Made by a program: the position numbers and the translations under genes
The notes under the pieces: model-generated
What the model saw: only the letters and a program-made list of their open reading frames with translations
Told to the model about the DNA's origin: nothing
Database searches by the model: none
Assembly: GCA_018262815.1 (NCBI GenBank)
Contig: JADFDN010000002.1
Span: 1-54,521 of the forward strand
DNA length: 54,521 nt
Source of the DNA: Thiobacillus sp.
GTDB lineage: Bacteria; Pseudomonadota; Gammaproteobacteria; Burkholderiales; Thiobacillaceae
Direction of reading: 5' to 3'
Shown here: one piece after another, positions 10,992 through 19,675 of the stretch
How positions within the stretch are numbered: the stretch's first letter is position 1
How the letters are laid out: each line of letters begins with the position of its first letter

Positions 10992-11836
10992 GCGTCTATC
11001 TCAACGGCCGGTTTCTGCCGCTGGCCGAGGCCACCATTCCGGTACTCGACCGCGGCTTCGTCTTCGGCGACGGCGTCTACGAACTGGTGCCGGTGTATTC
11101 CAGAAAGCCGTTCCGCCTCGACGAACACCTGCGCCGCCTGCAGGGCAGCCTCGACGGCATCCGGCTCGCCAACCCGCACGACATGGCGGGATGGCGCGAA
11201 CGCATCCTGCAATTGATCGCCCTGCAGGATTTTCCCGACCAGTCGCTCTACATCCAGGTGACGCGCGGGGTCGCCCCGCGCGACCACGCCTTCCCCAAGG
11301 GCGTGGCGCCGACCGTCTTCATGTTCGCGCAGCCGCTGGTGACCGCCACGCCCGCGCAAAAGGCGGCGGGCGTATGCGCGGTGACGGCGGTCGACAACCG
11401 CTGGCTGCGCTGCAATATCAAGGCGATCTCGCTGCTGCCCAACATCCTGCTGCGGCAGCAGGCGATCGACGCCGAGTGCGCCGAAACCGTGATGCTGCGT
11501 GACGGCTTCCTGACCGAAGGCGCGGCGAGCAACATCTTCGTGGTGAAGCACGGCGTGCTCATGGCGCCGCCGCCGTCCAACCTGATGCTGACCGGGATCA
11601 CCTACGACGTGGTGCTGGAGCTGGCTGCGGCGCACGGCATTCCGCACCAGGTGCGGGCGATTTCCGAGGCCGAGGTGCGTGACGCCGACGAGCTGTGGAT
11701 GACCTCGTCCACCAAGGAGATCATGGCGATCGTGAAGCTCGACGGCGTGCCGGTCGGTGCTGGCGTGCCGGGCCCGCTGGCGCAGCGGATGGAGGCGCTG
11801 TATCAGACCTTCAAGCTACAGGTGATGCGCGCATGA
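10988..11836 (+). CDS. dat: D-amino-acid aminotransferase (class IV)
   Basis: This PLP enzyme interconverts D-alanine and D-glutamate with their keto acids, supplying D-amino acids for peptidoglycan. The 282-residue product starts [24 protein letters not shown], typical of fold-type IV aminotransferases, with the PLP lysine at K145 in [14 protein letters not shown] and the phosphate-binding [13 protein letters not shown]145 matches the position in characterised D-amino-acid transaminases. A branched-chain or aminodeoxychorismate-lyase role is less likely given the dacC-dat-ybeD-lipB context. The ORF-track start is far too early; ATG 10988 overlaps the upstream stop. Confidence 0.88.
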   Translation: MSVYLNGRFLPLAEATIPVLDRGFVFGDGVYELVPVYSRKPFRLDEHLRRLQGSLDGIRLANPHDMAGWRERILQLIALQDFPDQSLYIQVTRGVAPRDHAFPKGVAPTVFMFAQPLVTATPAQKAAGVCAVTAVDNRWLRCNIKAISLLPNILLRQQAIDAECAETVMLRDGFLTEGAASNIFVVKHGVLMAPPPSNLMLTGITYDVVLELAAAHGIPHQVRAISEAEVRDADELWMTSSTKEIMAIVKLDGVPVGAGVPGPLAQRMEALYQTFKLQVMRA

Positions 11837-12099
11837 GCGACGAAGAGACCTTGTTCCAATTTCCTACCGACTTTCCGATCAAGATCATGGGCGAGCGGCG
11901 CGACGATTTCGCGCAGACCATGGTCGAGCTGGTGCAGCGCCATGCGCCCGATTTCCGGGCCGAAACGGTCGAGATGCGGGCATCCCGCAGCGGCAACTAC
12001 CTGTCGGTGACCTGCGTGGTGCGCGCCACCTCGAAAGCCCAGCTCGATGCGCTGTACCGCGAGATCACCGCGCATCCCTGGGTGAAGATGGCGCTGTGA
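11833..12099 (+). CDS. ybeD: YbeD/DUF493 family small protein
   Basis: This is an 88-residue ferredoxin-like-fold protein of the DUF493 family ([13 protein letters not shown] near the N-terminus, [19 protein letters not shown] in the middle). It is conserved next to lipB across proteobacteria, including E. coli ybeD. The molecular function is not established; an allosteric or lipoate-related role has been suggested from gene order. ATG 11833 overlaps the dat stop. The ORF-track start at 11695 lies within dat and is not real. Confidence 0.92.
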   Translation: MSDEETLFQFPTDFPIKIMGERRDDFAQTMVELVQRHAPDFRAETVEMRASRSGNYLSVTCVVRATSKAQLDALYREITAHPWVKMAL

Positions 12100-12132
12100 G
12101 GGGTCAGGATTCAGGGGTCAGGGGTCAGGGGG
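12099..12132 (+). repeat. G-rich tandem GGGGTCA repeat before lipB
   Basis: AGGGGTCAGG and its variants occur in tandem right after the ybeD stop, giving runs of four, four, four and five G separated by TCA or TCAGGATTCA. Such an array could form a G-quadruplex on the plus strand. The ORF track translates through it as [12 protein letters not shown], which is not LipB-like sequence. Related TCAGGATTCA and CCCGACCCC pieces recur near 14214-14280, so it is probably a dispersed intergenic repeat. Confidence 0.7.
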
Positions 12133-12143
12133 ACGAGGCGGTC

Positions 12144-12740
12144 GTGCGTAGCCTGGGGCGGGTCGAGTACGAGGCGACCTGGCGGGCGATGCAGGATTTC
12201 ACGGCGCGGCGCACGGCCGACACGCCGGACGAGATCTGGGTGCTCGAACACCCGCCGGTCTATACCCAGGGGCAGGCCGGCCGCGCCGAGCATCTGATTG
12301 CGGCAACCGACATCCCGGTGGTGCCGATCGACCGCGGTGGCCAGATTACCTATCACGGCCCGGGTCAGGTCGTGGCCTATGTGCTGGTCGACCTGCGGCG
12401 GCGCGGCTACGGCATCCGTGAACTGGTGACGCGCATGGAGCAGGCGGTGATCGACCTGCTGGCTTCCCATGGCGTTGTCGCCACGCGGATGGCCGGCGCT
12501 CCGGGCGTATACGTCGATGGCGCCAAGATCGCCGCACTTGGCCTGCGGGTCAAGCACGGCTGCACCTATCACGGGCTGGCGTTCAACGTCGACATGGACC
12601 TGACGCCGTTCGCCGCCATCAATCCCTGCGGCTACGCCGGCATGCGGGTCACCCAATGCCGCGATCTCGGCGTGAATCTGACCCTGCCGCAGGCGGAGCA
12701 GGCGCTCGCACAGACCTTGCTGGCGGCGATCTATTCTTGA
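12144..12740 (+). CDS. lipB: Octanoyl-ACP:protein N-octanoyltransferase (lipoyl synthesis)
   Basis: LipB moves the octanoyl chain from ACP onto lipoyl domains, forming the substrate for LipA. Motifs are intact: [14 protein letters not shown], the catalytic lysine in [15 protein letters not shown], and the nucleophile cysteine in INPCGYAGM. The ORF track starts at GTG 12096 and reads through a G-rich repeat. GTG 12144, preceded by GACGAGG, gives a normal N-terminus ([12 protein letters not shown]), so I prefer it; product about 198 residues. Five genes separate it from lipA, although these two are commonly adjacent in related genomes. Confidence 0.92.
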   Translation: MRSLGRVEYEATWRAMQDFTARRTADTPDEIWVLEHPPVYTQGQAGRAEHLIAATDIPVVPIDRGGQITYHGPGQVVAYVLVDLRRRGYGIRELVTRMEQAVIDLLASHGVVATRMAGAPGVYVDGAKIAALGLRVKHGCTYHGLAFNVDMDLTPFAAINPCGYAGMRVTQCRDLGVNLTLPQAEQALAQTLLAAIYS

Positions 12741-12789
12741 CTGATCTAGTCGGGTATTAGTATTCTTGCATCTTCTAATGGAGCCATTG

Positions 12790-13905
12790 ATGAGCACCGA
12801 CACCCTGCCGACCGATCCCAAACTCCTGATGCGTTCGATCATCCAGCGCATCGCCACCGGTCCCGATCTGTCCAAGAACATCAGCCGCGCCGAGGCGCAT
12901 CTGGGCACCAAGGCCATCATCGACAACGTCATCGATCCGGTGCAGGTCGGCATCTACTTCATCGCCCTGCGCATGAAGCGCGAGACGATGGACGAGAACC
13001 GCGGCGTGCTCGACGCGGTGCTCGAAACCACCCGCCGCGTCACCGCCGAGGTCGACGAGGTGGTCGATATCGGCGATCCCTACGACGGCTACAACCGCTG
13101 TCTGCCCGCCGCGCCTTTCCTCGGCCCGCTGCTGGCCGAATTCGGCGTGCACGTCGTCACGCACGGCCTCGACAAGGTCGGCCCCAAGTACGGCGTCACT
13201 GCGCGCCACGTGCTGGAAGCCGCCGGCGTGCCGGTGAACCTGGCGCCTGAAGAAGCCGCGGCGCGGCTGGCCGACCCGGCGATCGGCTGGACCTACGTCG
13301 ACCAGGCGCAGTCCAACCCCGGCATGCACAACCTGATTCCGCTGCGCACCCAGATGATCAAGCGCCAGGTGCTGACCACGGTGGAAGTGCTGTCCAAACC
13401 CATTCAGGGCCGCAAGAAAACCCATTTCGTCACCGGCTATGTGCACAAACCCTATCCGCCGGTGTATGCCGACCTCGCACGCGAAGCCGGCTTCGACACC
13501 GCCTGCATCGTGCGCGGCGTCGAGGGCGGGGTGATCCCCTCGCTGCGCCAGACCGGAAAATATTTCCACTACCACGACAAGGGCGCGGAAATCGAAGCGA
13601 CAGTCGACCCGGTGGCGCTGGGCATCGAGCAGCCGGTGCGTGCGGTGCCGCTGCCCGGCGCAGTGGCCACCGAGGCGGGCGAGGACGAGATCGTCGCCGC
13701 CATCGACATCAAGGCCACCGCGCATGCCGCCGCCGAGGCCGGTATCCTGGCATTGAAGGGCGACAAGGGCGCGACCTACGATTCGCTGGTGCTGGCGGGG
13801 TCCATCGTTCTGCACCACGTCGGCCGTGCCGCGAGCGTGGCCGAAGCTGCCTCGCAGATCCGCGGCGTGCTGGATTCCGGTCGCGCCGTGGCCAGGGTCA
13901 GGTGA
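12790..13905 (+). CDS. TrpD-like (anthranilate phosphoribosyltransferase superfamily) protein with altered substrate motifs
   Basis: The 371-residue protein has the TrpD/glycosyltransferase-family-3 layout: a small helical N-domain, then DIGDPYDGYN where TrpD has the GTGGD pyrophosphate loop, HGLDKVGPKYG where TrpD has HGNR..SS..G, and R-x3-KR with a P-rich segment later. The PRPP-binding GTGGD and the NIST motif are absent, so it is unlikely to be the tryptophan enzyme. ATG 12790 is preceded by GGAG at good spacing. The stop overlaps the Rieske gene by one base, suggesting a two-gene unit. Substrate unknown. Confidence 0.7.
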   Translation: MSTDTLPTDPKLLMRSIIQRIATGPDLSKNISRAEAHLGTKAIIDNVIDPVQVGIYFIALRMKRETMDENRGVLDAVLETTRRVTAEVDEVVDIGDPYDGYNRCLPAAPFLGPLLAEFGVHVVTHGLDKVGPKYGVTARHVLEAAGVPVNLAPEEAAARLADPAIGWTYVDQAQSNPGMHNLIPLRTQMIKRQVLTTVEVLSKPIQGRKKTHFVTGYVHKPYPPVYADLAREAGFDTACIVRGVEGGVIPSLRQTGKYFHYHDKGAEIEATVDPVALGIEQPVRAVPLPGAVATEAGEDEIVAAIDIKATAHAAAEAGILALKGDKGATYDSLVLAGSIVLHHVGRAASVAEAASQIRGVLDSGRAVARVR

Positions 13906-14213
13906 TGGGGGCGTTCGTTGCCATCGCCGCCGCCGACGAACTCAAGCCGGCGGAGATGAAACGGGTCGTTGTCGCCGGTCGCCGGCTGCTGCTGTGCAAT
14001 GCCGGCGGCACCCATTACGTCGTCGACGAAATGTGCAGCCATGAGGACTACTCGCTCTATCTGGGCTGCATCAAGGACGGCAAGATCAAGTGCTCGCTGC
14101 ACGGCAGCTACTTCGATCTCGTCACCGGCCAGCCCACCTGCGATCCCGCCGACGAGCCGATCAGGACCTACGAAGTGAAGGTCGAGGACGGCCGAGTGTG
14201 GGTGAAGGTCTAG
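13905..14213 (+). CDS. Rieske-type [2Fe-2S] protein
   Basis: This 102-residue small Rieske ferredoxin has both cluster motifs: C-S-H in MCSHEDYSL and C-S-L-H in KCSLHGSYFDLVTG, separated by 17 residues. It has no signal or membrane helix, so it is a soluble electron carrier like those that feed dioxygenases or NirD-like partners. The ATG at 13905 overlaps the stop of the TrpD-like gene (TGATG); GTG 13902 is an alternative. No oxygenase is adjacent, so the redox partner is unknown. A hairpin terminator follows. Confidence 0.9.
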   Translation: MGAFVAIAAADELKPAEMKRVVVAGRRLLLCNAGGTHYVVDEMCSHEDYSLYLGCIKDGKIKCSLHGSYFDLVTGQPTCDPADEPIRTYEVKVEDGRVWVKV

Positions 14214-14239
14214 GATTCAGGACCAGGATTCAAGGCTGA

Positions 14240-14263
14240 GCGGCCTGTGGCCGCGATATTTTT
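14240..14263 (+). terminator. Short intrinsic terminator after the Rieske gene
   Basis: A 6-bp stem gcggcc/ggccgc with a TGT loop is followed by GATATTTTT. It lies 27 bases after the Rieske stop in the convergent gap before the tlpA stop. The stem is short but all GC and the T-run is in the right place. The adjoining CCCGACCCCCGACCCC belongs to the G-rich repeat family also seen before lipB, here on the opposite strand. Confidence 0.6.
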
Positions 14264-14278
14264 CCCGACCCCCGACCC

Positions 14279-14824
14279 CTATTTCTTGAGCAGTTCGCGT
14301 ATCGCCCCGACGAGTTCCGGGTGATCGAACTCGCGTCCGCCGATGGCGCTGGCGACGATGCGTCCCTGCCTGTCAACCAGGAAGGTGGTCGGCAGCCCCG
14401 CCACGTTCCATGCCTGCATGGTGCGGCTCTTGGTGTCGAGCAGGATGGGAAAGGTGGGCGCGGTGTCGAGCTGGCCATTGAAGGCGTCGATGGTGTCGGC
14501 ATCCTCGCCGACGTCCACCGCCAGCACGCTGAAGGCTTCGCTCTTGAGCGCCTGCGACAGACGCTCCATCGACGGCATTTCGCGCCGGCACGGCGGGCAC
14601 CAGGTCGCCCAGAAGTTGACCAGCACCACGCGGCCCTTGAGTCGGGCGAGGTCGTGGACGGTGCCATCGAGGTCTTTCAGTCTGAGCGCCGGCGCGGGCT
14701 GGGGCGTCAGCTTCGTCAGGCTGTGCGACAGGGGCGGAAGGTCGGCGGCCTGAGCCGTGCCTGCCAGACCGAACGTACAGTACGCGGCCAGCGCCGCGCC
14801 CAATGCGAATTCACGAAGTTTCAT
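14279..14824 (-). CDS. TlpA-like periplasmic thioredoxin-fold protein
   Basis: TlpA/ResA proteins are exported thiol-disulfide reductants, often for cytochrome or metalloprotein maturation. The 181-residue product has a Sec signal (MKLREFALGAALAAYCTFGLAGTAQA), the redox motif WATWCPPCRREMPSM, and the cis-proline segment AGLPTTFLVDRQGRI. ATG 14824 is chosen over the upstream GTG because it starts the signal cleanly. It overlaps the end of the upstream unknown gene by 14 bases, so the two form an operon. The specific substrate cannot be told. Confidence 0.9.
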   Translation of the reverse strand: MKLREFALGAALAAYCTFGLAGTAQAADLPPLSHSLTKLTPQPAPALRLKDLDGTVHDLARLKGRVVLVNFWATWCPPCRREMPSMERLSQALKSEAFSVLAVDVGEDADTIDAFNGQLDTAPTFPILLDTKSRTMQAWNVAGLPTTFLVDRQGRIVASAIGGREFDHPELVGAIRELLKK

Positions 14825-15374
14825 CGGCACACTTTACCTGCTCGAGTTTTCCCGTATGGGGTTTGTCGCCTGCACGCCAGACGAAGCGCAGGTCGAACTG
14901 GCCGCCGCGCGGCACGCTGTAGCTCGTCATGCCCTGGTTCCAGTCGCCCGGTGCAAAGGTTTGCGCGGTGGGAAACTGCGCCCAGGTAAAGGCGATGCGC
15001 GCCGCTTCGGCAACGCCCAGTTGTTTCCAGATGCGTTCCCACTCGGTTTTGCTGCGGATGGCGCGCGGTGGTTGCCCGGGCGATTCATAGCGCCAGCCCG
15101 ACAGCCGGTGCTCGATCGGCATGTCGCCGATATTGCGCACCACCGTCATGAAGACGCATTCGCCGGCGTAGCGTTCCGCCGTTTCGGGCGAAAAGCCGCG
15201 CGCCTGATAAAAGGCGCGTGCCTGGTCCGGGCTGATCTGGGTCAGGCGCACCTGGATACCGTCCGTTTCGGCTTGCCAGCTGGCAAGCCCGGTTTCCGCA
15301 TCCACGCTGAAGTCGGTGGCGGCCTGGGCCGCCACTCCCCACACGGCCAGCAGGGTCAGGGTCAATCGATGCAT
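14811..15374 (-). CDS. Exported protein of unknown function upstream of tlpA
   Basis: I do not recognise this 187-residue protein. It has a signal peptide (MHRLTLTLLAVWGVAAQA) and a predicted soluble, beta-rich body with the sequences TQISPDQARAFYQARGF and VRNIGDMPIEHRLSGW. It has two cysteines in the mature part, one near the middle (GECVF) and one near the C-terminus (KCADE), which could be a substrate for the neighbouring TlpA-like thioredoxin. It starts 38 bases from divergent lipA. Translational overlap with tlpA suggests joint function in the periplasm. Confidence 0.75.
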   Translation of the reverse strand: MHRLTLTLLAVWGVAAQAATDFSVDAETGLASWQAETDGIQVRLTQISPDQARAFYQARGFSPETAERYAGECVFMTVVRNIGDMPIEHRLSGWRYESPGQPPRAIRSKTEWERIWKQLGVAEAARIAFTWAQFPTAQTFAPGDWNQGMTSYSVPRGGQFDLRFVWRAGDKPHTGKLEQVKCADETS

Positions 15375-15412
15375 AGGCTAAAATTCGCTTTCAACGTTGT
15401 TCCGAGCACATT

Positions 15413-16345
15413 ATGGCAGACCCCATCCAGCACAAAGGCGCGGCGAAAACCGCGCGCATCCCGATCAAGATCGTTCCGCAGCCTCGCATGCGCCTGCCGT
15501 CGTGGATCCGCGCCAAGTCGCCCAACGTGCCGAACGTCGCGCGACTGAAGGGCGTCCTGCGCGAGGCGAAGCTGCACACGGTGTGCGAGGAGGCGTCGTG
15601 CCCGAACCTGGGCGAATGCTTCGGTCATGGCACCGCCACCTTCATGATCCTCGGCGACCTGTGCACCCGGCGCTGCCCGTTCTGCGACGTCGGCCACGGC
15701 ACCCCGCTGCCGCCGGACGCCGACGAGCCGCGCCATCTGGCCGAGACGATCGCGCTGATGGCACTGAAATACGTGGTGATCACCAGCGTCGACCGCGACG
15801 ACCTGCGCGACGGCGGCGCTGCGCATTTCGCGCAGTGCATCGCCGCGGTGCGCGAGAAATCGCCCGCCACCCGCATCGAAATCCTCACCCCGGATTTCCG
15901 CGGCCGCCTCGACAAGGCGCTCGACATGCTCGACGTGGCGCTGCCCGACGTGATGAACCACAATCTGGAAACCGTGCCGCGACTGTACAAGGCGGCGCGT
16001 CCCGGTGCCGATTACGCACATTCGCTGAAACTGCTGAAGGACTTCAAGGCGCGTCATCCCGGTATCCCGACCAAATCGGGCCTGATGCTGGGTCTGGGCG
16101 AGGAGGACGATGAGATTCTCCAGGTGATGCGCGACCTGCGCGCGCACGACGTCGACATGCTGACGCTCGGCCAGTACCTGCAGCCCTCGCAGCACCATCT
16201 GCCGGTGCTGCGCTTCGTCACCCCCGAGCGCTTTGCGCAGTTCGAGCAGGAGGCGCTGGCGATGGGATTCAAGCATGCGGCCTGCGGACCCATGGTGCGC
16301 TCGAGCTACCACGCCGACCAGCAGGCGGCGGGCGTCGAAGCCTGA
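15413..16345 (+). CDS. lipA: Lipoyl synthase (radical SAM)
   Basis: LipA inserts two sulfurs into the octanoyl chain on lipoyl domains. The 310-residue product has the radical-SAM cluster motif CTRRCPFC, the sacrificial auxiliary cluster [12 protein letters not shown], and the C-terminal RSSYHA serine that ligates it. The N-terminus [18 protein letters not shown] is typical. It is divergent from the exported-protein/tlpA pair and ends 6 bases from the convergent PEP-CTERM gene stop. All catalytic residues are present. Confidence 0.97.
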   Translation: MADPIQHKGAAKTARIPIKIVPQPRMRLPSWIRAKSPNVPNVARLKGVLREAKLHTVCEEASCPNLGECFGHGTATFMILGDLCTRRCPFCDVGHGTPLPPDADEPRHLAETIALMALKYVVITSVDRDDLRDGGAAHFAQCIAAVREKSPATRIEILTPDFRGRLDKALDMLDVALPDVMNHNLETVPRLYKAARPGADYAHSLKLLKDFKARHPGIPTKSGLMLGLGEEDDEILQVMRDLRAHDVDMLTLGQYLQPSQHHLPVLRFVTPERFAQFEQEALAMGFKHAACGPMVRSSYHADQQAAGVEA

Positions 16346-16351
16346 CGGTCT

Positions 16352-17230
16352 CTAGGCCGGGCTGAGCGAATCCGGCCGCCGCCGGCCGCTCCACACCAGC
16401 GCGGCCACGCCCAGCAGCATCAATCCCAGCATCGACGGTTCCGGCACGGCGTTCGGCTGTGTTCCCCGTTGCGTGCCCGGTGGCTGCGTTTGCGTATCGA
16501 GGGAAGGGCCGGACAGTGGCGGGCTCGGCAGGCCGGGCAGCGTATCGGGTCCGGGCAGCGTGTCCTGCGGCAGGCCGTTTCCTGGGGGCTGATTACCCGG
16601 ATTCGGCTGGGAATTTATTTCGGGCGGCGGCACAAAGTGCGTTTCATCCGGCTTATTCGGTGCGCCTTCCTCGTTGGATGTTTCGTCGGCGTCCTTGCCG
16701 GTGGGCGTGTGAGGTCCTCCGGCGACGGGCGGAACGGGCGGGGTCGCGGGAGGCTTGGCGCCCGGCGGGCCGGAAAAGGACGGCGGCTTCGCCGGGCCGC
16801 CGCTGTCGGGACCGGAGCCGTCGCCCGGCAGGGACTTGCCGGGCGATTTGCCGGAGGGTATGCCTACGGGCGTGCCGGGCTGGGCCGGACCATTTCCGGC
16901 GAGGCCGGCGAACAGGGGGCTGGTCGGATCGAAGCTGCCGACGCCGCCGCCAGTCCCGATTTCATCTTCAGCCATGACAAGGGTCAAGGGTTTTCCGTCG
17001 CGCTCGATGCTGAGGTGCTGCAGGCTGCCGGCTTTTTCGGAAAGGGGGCGCGGGGGCGAGACGGTTTCTTCAGACGCGGTGCGGTTCAGCTGGAACGCTC
17101 CGCCGATCAGGGCGGCAGCGGTGACGGTCCCCACGATGATCCCGGCAGGGGTGAGCAGCGTGGTGAGCAGCAGGCCGAGCAGGCCGATGCGACGGGTTCG
17201 CGAGCGTGAGGCAGAAGATTTTCGGGGCAT
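16352..17230 (-). CDS. PEP-CTERM sorted protein, Pro/Gly-rich
   Basis: The C-terminus VPEPSMLGLMLLGVAALVW followed by SGRRR is a full PEP-CTERM signal: VPEP motif, hydrophobic helix, basic tail. It is the expected substrate class of the exosortase A encoded at 30608. The 292-residue protein also has an N-terminal hydrophobic segment preceded by many Arg/Lys. Between the two lies a low-complexity region of Pro, Gly, Ser, Thr and Asp (PGTPVGIPSGKSPGKSLPGD), probably disordered and a candidate for O-glycosylation. It has no typical PEP-CTERM ectodomain. A strong sigma-54 promoter match lies 36 bases upstream. The ribosome site is weak. Confidence 0.88.
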   Translation of the reverse strand: MPRKSSASRSRTRRIGLLGLLLTTLLTPAGIIVGTVTAAALIGGAFQLNRTASEETVSPPRPLSEKAGSLQHLSIERDGKPLTLVMAEDEIGTGGGVGSFDPTSPLFAGLAGNGPAQPGTPVGIPSGKSPGKSLPGDGSGPDSGGPAKPPSFSGPPGAKPPATPPVPPVAGGPHTPTGKDADETSNEEGAPNKPDETHFVPPPEINSQPNPGNQPPGNGLPQDTLPGPDTLPGLPSPPLSGPSLDTQTQPPGTQRGTQPNAVPEPSMLGLMLLGVAALVWSGRRRPDSLSPA

Positions 17231-17265
17231 GGCGACGGTACGGGAGCGGAGAATGCGTACGAAGC

Positions 17266-17281
17266 CGCAATTCCCGTTCCA
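17266..17281 (-). promoter_or_regulatory. Sigma-54 (RpoN) promoter of the PEP-CTERM gene
   Basis: On the minus strand the sequence is TGGAACGGGAATTGCG. It keeps the invariant GG-N10-GC spacing and most of the consensus TGGCACG-N4-TTGC, with one mismatch in that core (C4 to A). The predicted start site, about 12 bases beyond the GC, is near 17256, leaving a leader of roughly 25 bases before ATG 17230. The matching sites at 20479 and 25268 strengthen the call. Confidence 0.78.
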
Positions 17282-17385
17282 GCCGTCTGCATGGGCGCAA
17301 TCCGCATCCCGCCGCGCATGGCGTCGATTTCACCATGTTCGATGCGTCCAGCAGCCGACGCCTTTGTCGACGCTTCAACGCCCGT

Positions 17386-18171
17386 TTATTTCAGGAGCCG
17401 CCTGCGCGTCAGGGCGAGCGCGATGACATAGCCGGCGAAGCCATACGCGCACAGCGCGGCCGCATGCCGGACAATATCGTCAGGCGTTTTCCCCAGTACC
17501 AGCGGGCGCGCCAGGTCGACCGCGTGCGTGAGCGGCAGCCAGGCCGAGACGCCTTGCAGCAGCGGCGGCAGCTGCGACACCGGGAAAAACACGCCGCACA
17601 GCAGCACCATCGGCGTGATCACCAGCGTGAAGTAGTACAGGAAGAAATCGTAGCTCGGCGACACCGCATTCATCACCAGGCCCATGCCGCCGAAGCAGAA
17701 GCCGACCAGCGCCACCACCGGGATGATCCACAGCGTCATCCAGAAACTGCCATACAGACCCAGTCCCCAGATCACTGCCAGGATCGCCAGTCCCGACAGC
17801 AGGCTTTTCGATACCGCCCAGGTCAGTTCCCCCAGCATCACGTCGTCGAGCGTGAGCGGCGCGTTCATGATGGCGTCCCAGGTACGCTGGACGTGCATGC
17901 GCGAGAAGCTCGAATACAGCACCTCGAAGGTGGCGGCGTTCATCGTGCTGTAGGCGACGGTGCCGGCAGCGAGGAAGGTCAGGTAAGGCATGCCCGCGAC
18001 ATCCGGCAGCAGGCTACCGAGACCGTAGCCCAGGCCCAGCATATACAGCATCGGGTCGGCCAGGTTGCCGAGAATGGACGGGATCGCGAGCTTCTTCCAC
18101 ACCAGGTAGTTGCGCTGCCACACCGGGATGAAGCGCCACGACAGGCGGGGGAATCGCAGGTGTCTAGTCAC
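17386..18171 (-). CDS. NodJ-type ABC transporter permease
   Basis: This 261-residue permease of the ABC-2/NodJ family has six predicted membrane helices ([21 protein letters not shown] near the N-terminus and [21 protein letters not shown] later). NodJ-type permeases export lipo-oligosaccharides or similar amphipathic molecules, but many homologues have no known substrate. Its start overlaps the end of the ATPase gene by 8 bases. It closes a five-gene minus-strand set. It lies close to the exopolysaccharide locus but in the opposite orientation, so a role in export there is only a possibility. Confidence 0.87.
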   Translation of the reverse strand: MTRHLRFPRLSWRFIPVWQRNYLVWKKLAIPSILGNLADPMLYMLGLGYGLGSLLPDVAGMPYLTFLAAGTVAYSTMNAATFEVLYSSFSRMHVQRTWDAIMNAPLTLDDVMLGELTWAVSKSLLSGLAILAVIWGLGLYGSFWMTLWIIPVVALVGFCFGGMGLVMNAVSPSYDFFLYYFTLVITPMVLLCGVFFPVSQLPPLLQGVSAWLPLTHAVDLARPLVLGKTPDDIVRHAAALCAYGFAGYVIALALTRRRLLK

Positions 18172-19069
18172 GCAGATCCCTCCCGGTCAGCTTGAGGAAC
18201 ACGTCTTCCAGATTCGAGGGCCGGTGCAGGTAGCGCAGCGCCGGTACCTGCTTCAGCGCGTCGATCACGCGCTCGGCATCGCCGGTGTAGCAGAAGAGCG
18301 TCTCGCCGACGCTCTCGAAGCGCTGGCAGACTCCGCCGGCGTGAGCGCGCATCCAGGCTTCCAGCCCCTCGCCGTAGACTTCGACCACTGCGGGCTCGAT
18401 GTGCGATTCGATCAGCGCACGCGGCGCGCCTTCGGTGACGAGGCGGCCATGGTCGAGGATGGCCAGCCGGTCGGTGAGGCGCTCGGCCTCTTCCATGAAA
18501 TGCGTGGTCAGCACGATGGTCTTGCCGGCGGCAATCAGCCGCCGCAGGCCCTGCCAGATCAGATGGCGCGCCTGCGGGTCGAGACCGGTGGTGGGCTCGT
18601 CGAGGAAAAGGAGTTCGGGGTCGTGCACCAGTGCGCGCGCCAGCGTCAGCCGTCGCTTCATGCCGCCCGACAGTTGCGCGATCTGCGCGTCGGCCTTGCT
18701 GGCGAGGCCGGCAAATTCAAGCAGCTCGGGCACGCGCGCAGCGACGGCCGCTTTGCTCATGCCGAAATAGCGACCGTAGGCGAGCAGGTTTTCGCGCACC
18801 GAGAAATCCGGATCGAGGTTGTCCATCTGCGGCACCACGCCGACCTTCATGCGCGCTTCGCGTGCGTGCTGCGGCACCGCGATGCCGGCGAGCTCGATCG
18901 TGCCTGCATCGGGCTCGATCAGGCCCAGCAGCAATCTGAGCGTGGTGGTCTTGCCCGCGCCGTTGGGTCCCAGCAGGCCGAAGCATTCGCCGCGACGTAC
19001 GTGCAGGTCGAGACCGCGCACCACTTCGATGTCGCCGTAGCGTTTGGTCAGGCCGTGTGCACTCAGCAT
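18164..19069 (-). CDS. NodI-type ABC transporter ATP-binding protein
   Basis: The 301-residue ATPase has Walker A ([10 protein letters not shown]), the signature [15 protein letters not shown], Walker B ([13 protein letters not shown]) and the H-loop ([11 protein letters not shown]). The C-terminal extension after about residue 215 matches NodI/DrrA-type exporters. The ORF track starts far upstream at 19489; the first proper start is ATG 19069, giving [13 protein letters not shown], with only a 7-base overlap with the hydrolase gene. It pairs with the permease downstream. Confidence 0.92.
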   Translation of the reverse strand: MLSAHGLTKRYGDIEVVRGLDLHVRRGECFGLLGPNGAGKTTTLRLLLGLIEPDAGTIELAGIAVPQHAREARMKVGVVPQMDNLDPDFSVRENLLAYGRYFGMSKAAVAARVPELLEFAGLASKADAQIAQLSGGMKRRLTLARALVHDPELLFLDEPTTGLDPQARHLIWQGLRRLIAAGKTIVLTTHFMEEAERLTDRLAILDHGRLVTEGAPRALIESHIEPAVVEVYGEGLEAWMRAHAGGVCQRFESVGETLFCYTGDAERVIDALKQVPALRYLHRPSNLEDVFLKLTGRDLRD

Positions 19070-19665
19070 GGGCAGGCCTCCAGAAACGCCTGCTTCAGCT
19101 CCTTCAGCTTGCCGTGGAAGAAATGGCCCGCCTCGGGAATTTCCTTTATCGCCAGGTGTTGTTGCTCGGCCCACAGCCGGATCGCTGCGGGTGGAATGAG
19201 TTCGTCGGCATCGCCATAGATCACCACGGTGTCTGCCGGCACCGGATCGAACTCGTACATGGTGACCGCCGGGGCGACCAGGATCAGACGCGTGGCATGC
19301 AGTTCCTGGCGCAGGCGGTGCTGGACGAAGGCGCCGAACGAGAAGCCGGCCAATGCCCACGGCAGGCCGGGGTAGCTCGCCTCGACGAAGCGGGCCACGG
19401 CCAGCAGGTCCTCGGTTTCGCCCACGCCGGCGTCGAATTCGCCGTCGCTCATGCCGACGCCGCGGAAATTCGGGCGCACGCTCACCCAACCGGCCTCGTT
19501 GGCGGCCTTGGCGAGCGTCGTCACCACCTTGTTGTCGAGGCTGCCGCCGTGCAGCGGATGCGGATGCGCCACCAGCAGCAGGCCGCGGCGATCGGTCTCG
19601 GGATCGTCGATCACGGTTTCCAGCTTGCCTACAGAAACGGGAATACGCAGCTTGAAGCGCTTCAT
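19063..19665 (-). CDS. Alpha/beta hydrolase
   Basis: This 200-residue alpha/beta hydrolase resembles the small dienelactone-hydrolase/CocE-like proteins common in proteobacteria. A likely triad is visible: Ser in GFSFGAF, Asp in YGDADELIP and His in [22 protein letters not shown] forms the oxyanion region. The substrate is unknown. It overlaps the ATPase gene by 7 bases and follows the ferredoxin gene by 10 bases, so it belongs to the same minus-strand unit. Confidence 0.85.
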   Translation of the reverse strand: MKRFKLRIPVSVGKLETVIDDPETDRRGLLLVAHPHPLHGGSLDNKVVTTLAKAANEAGWVSVRPNFRGVGMSDGEFDAGVGETEDLLAVARFVEASYPGLPWALAGFSFGAFVQHRLRQELHATRLILVAPAVTMYEFDPVPADTVVIYGDADELIPPAAIRLWAEQQHLAIKEIPEAGHFFHGKLKELKQAFLEACPC

Positions 19666-19675
19666 CGCGGCCGCT

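Noticed and set aside
9836-11836. Single 666-codon protein covering dacC-like and dat
   Set aside because: The first part is an out-of-frame shadow of the dacC-like gene; dat starts at ATG 10988.
12728-12756. Possible terminator after lipB (GACTGATCTAGTC)
   Set aside because: Only a 4-bp stem and no T-run.
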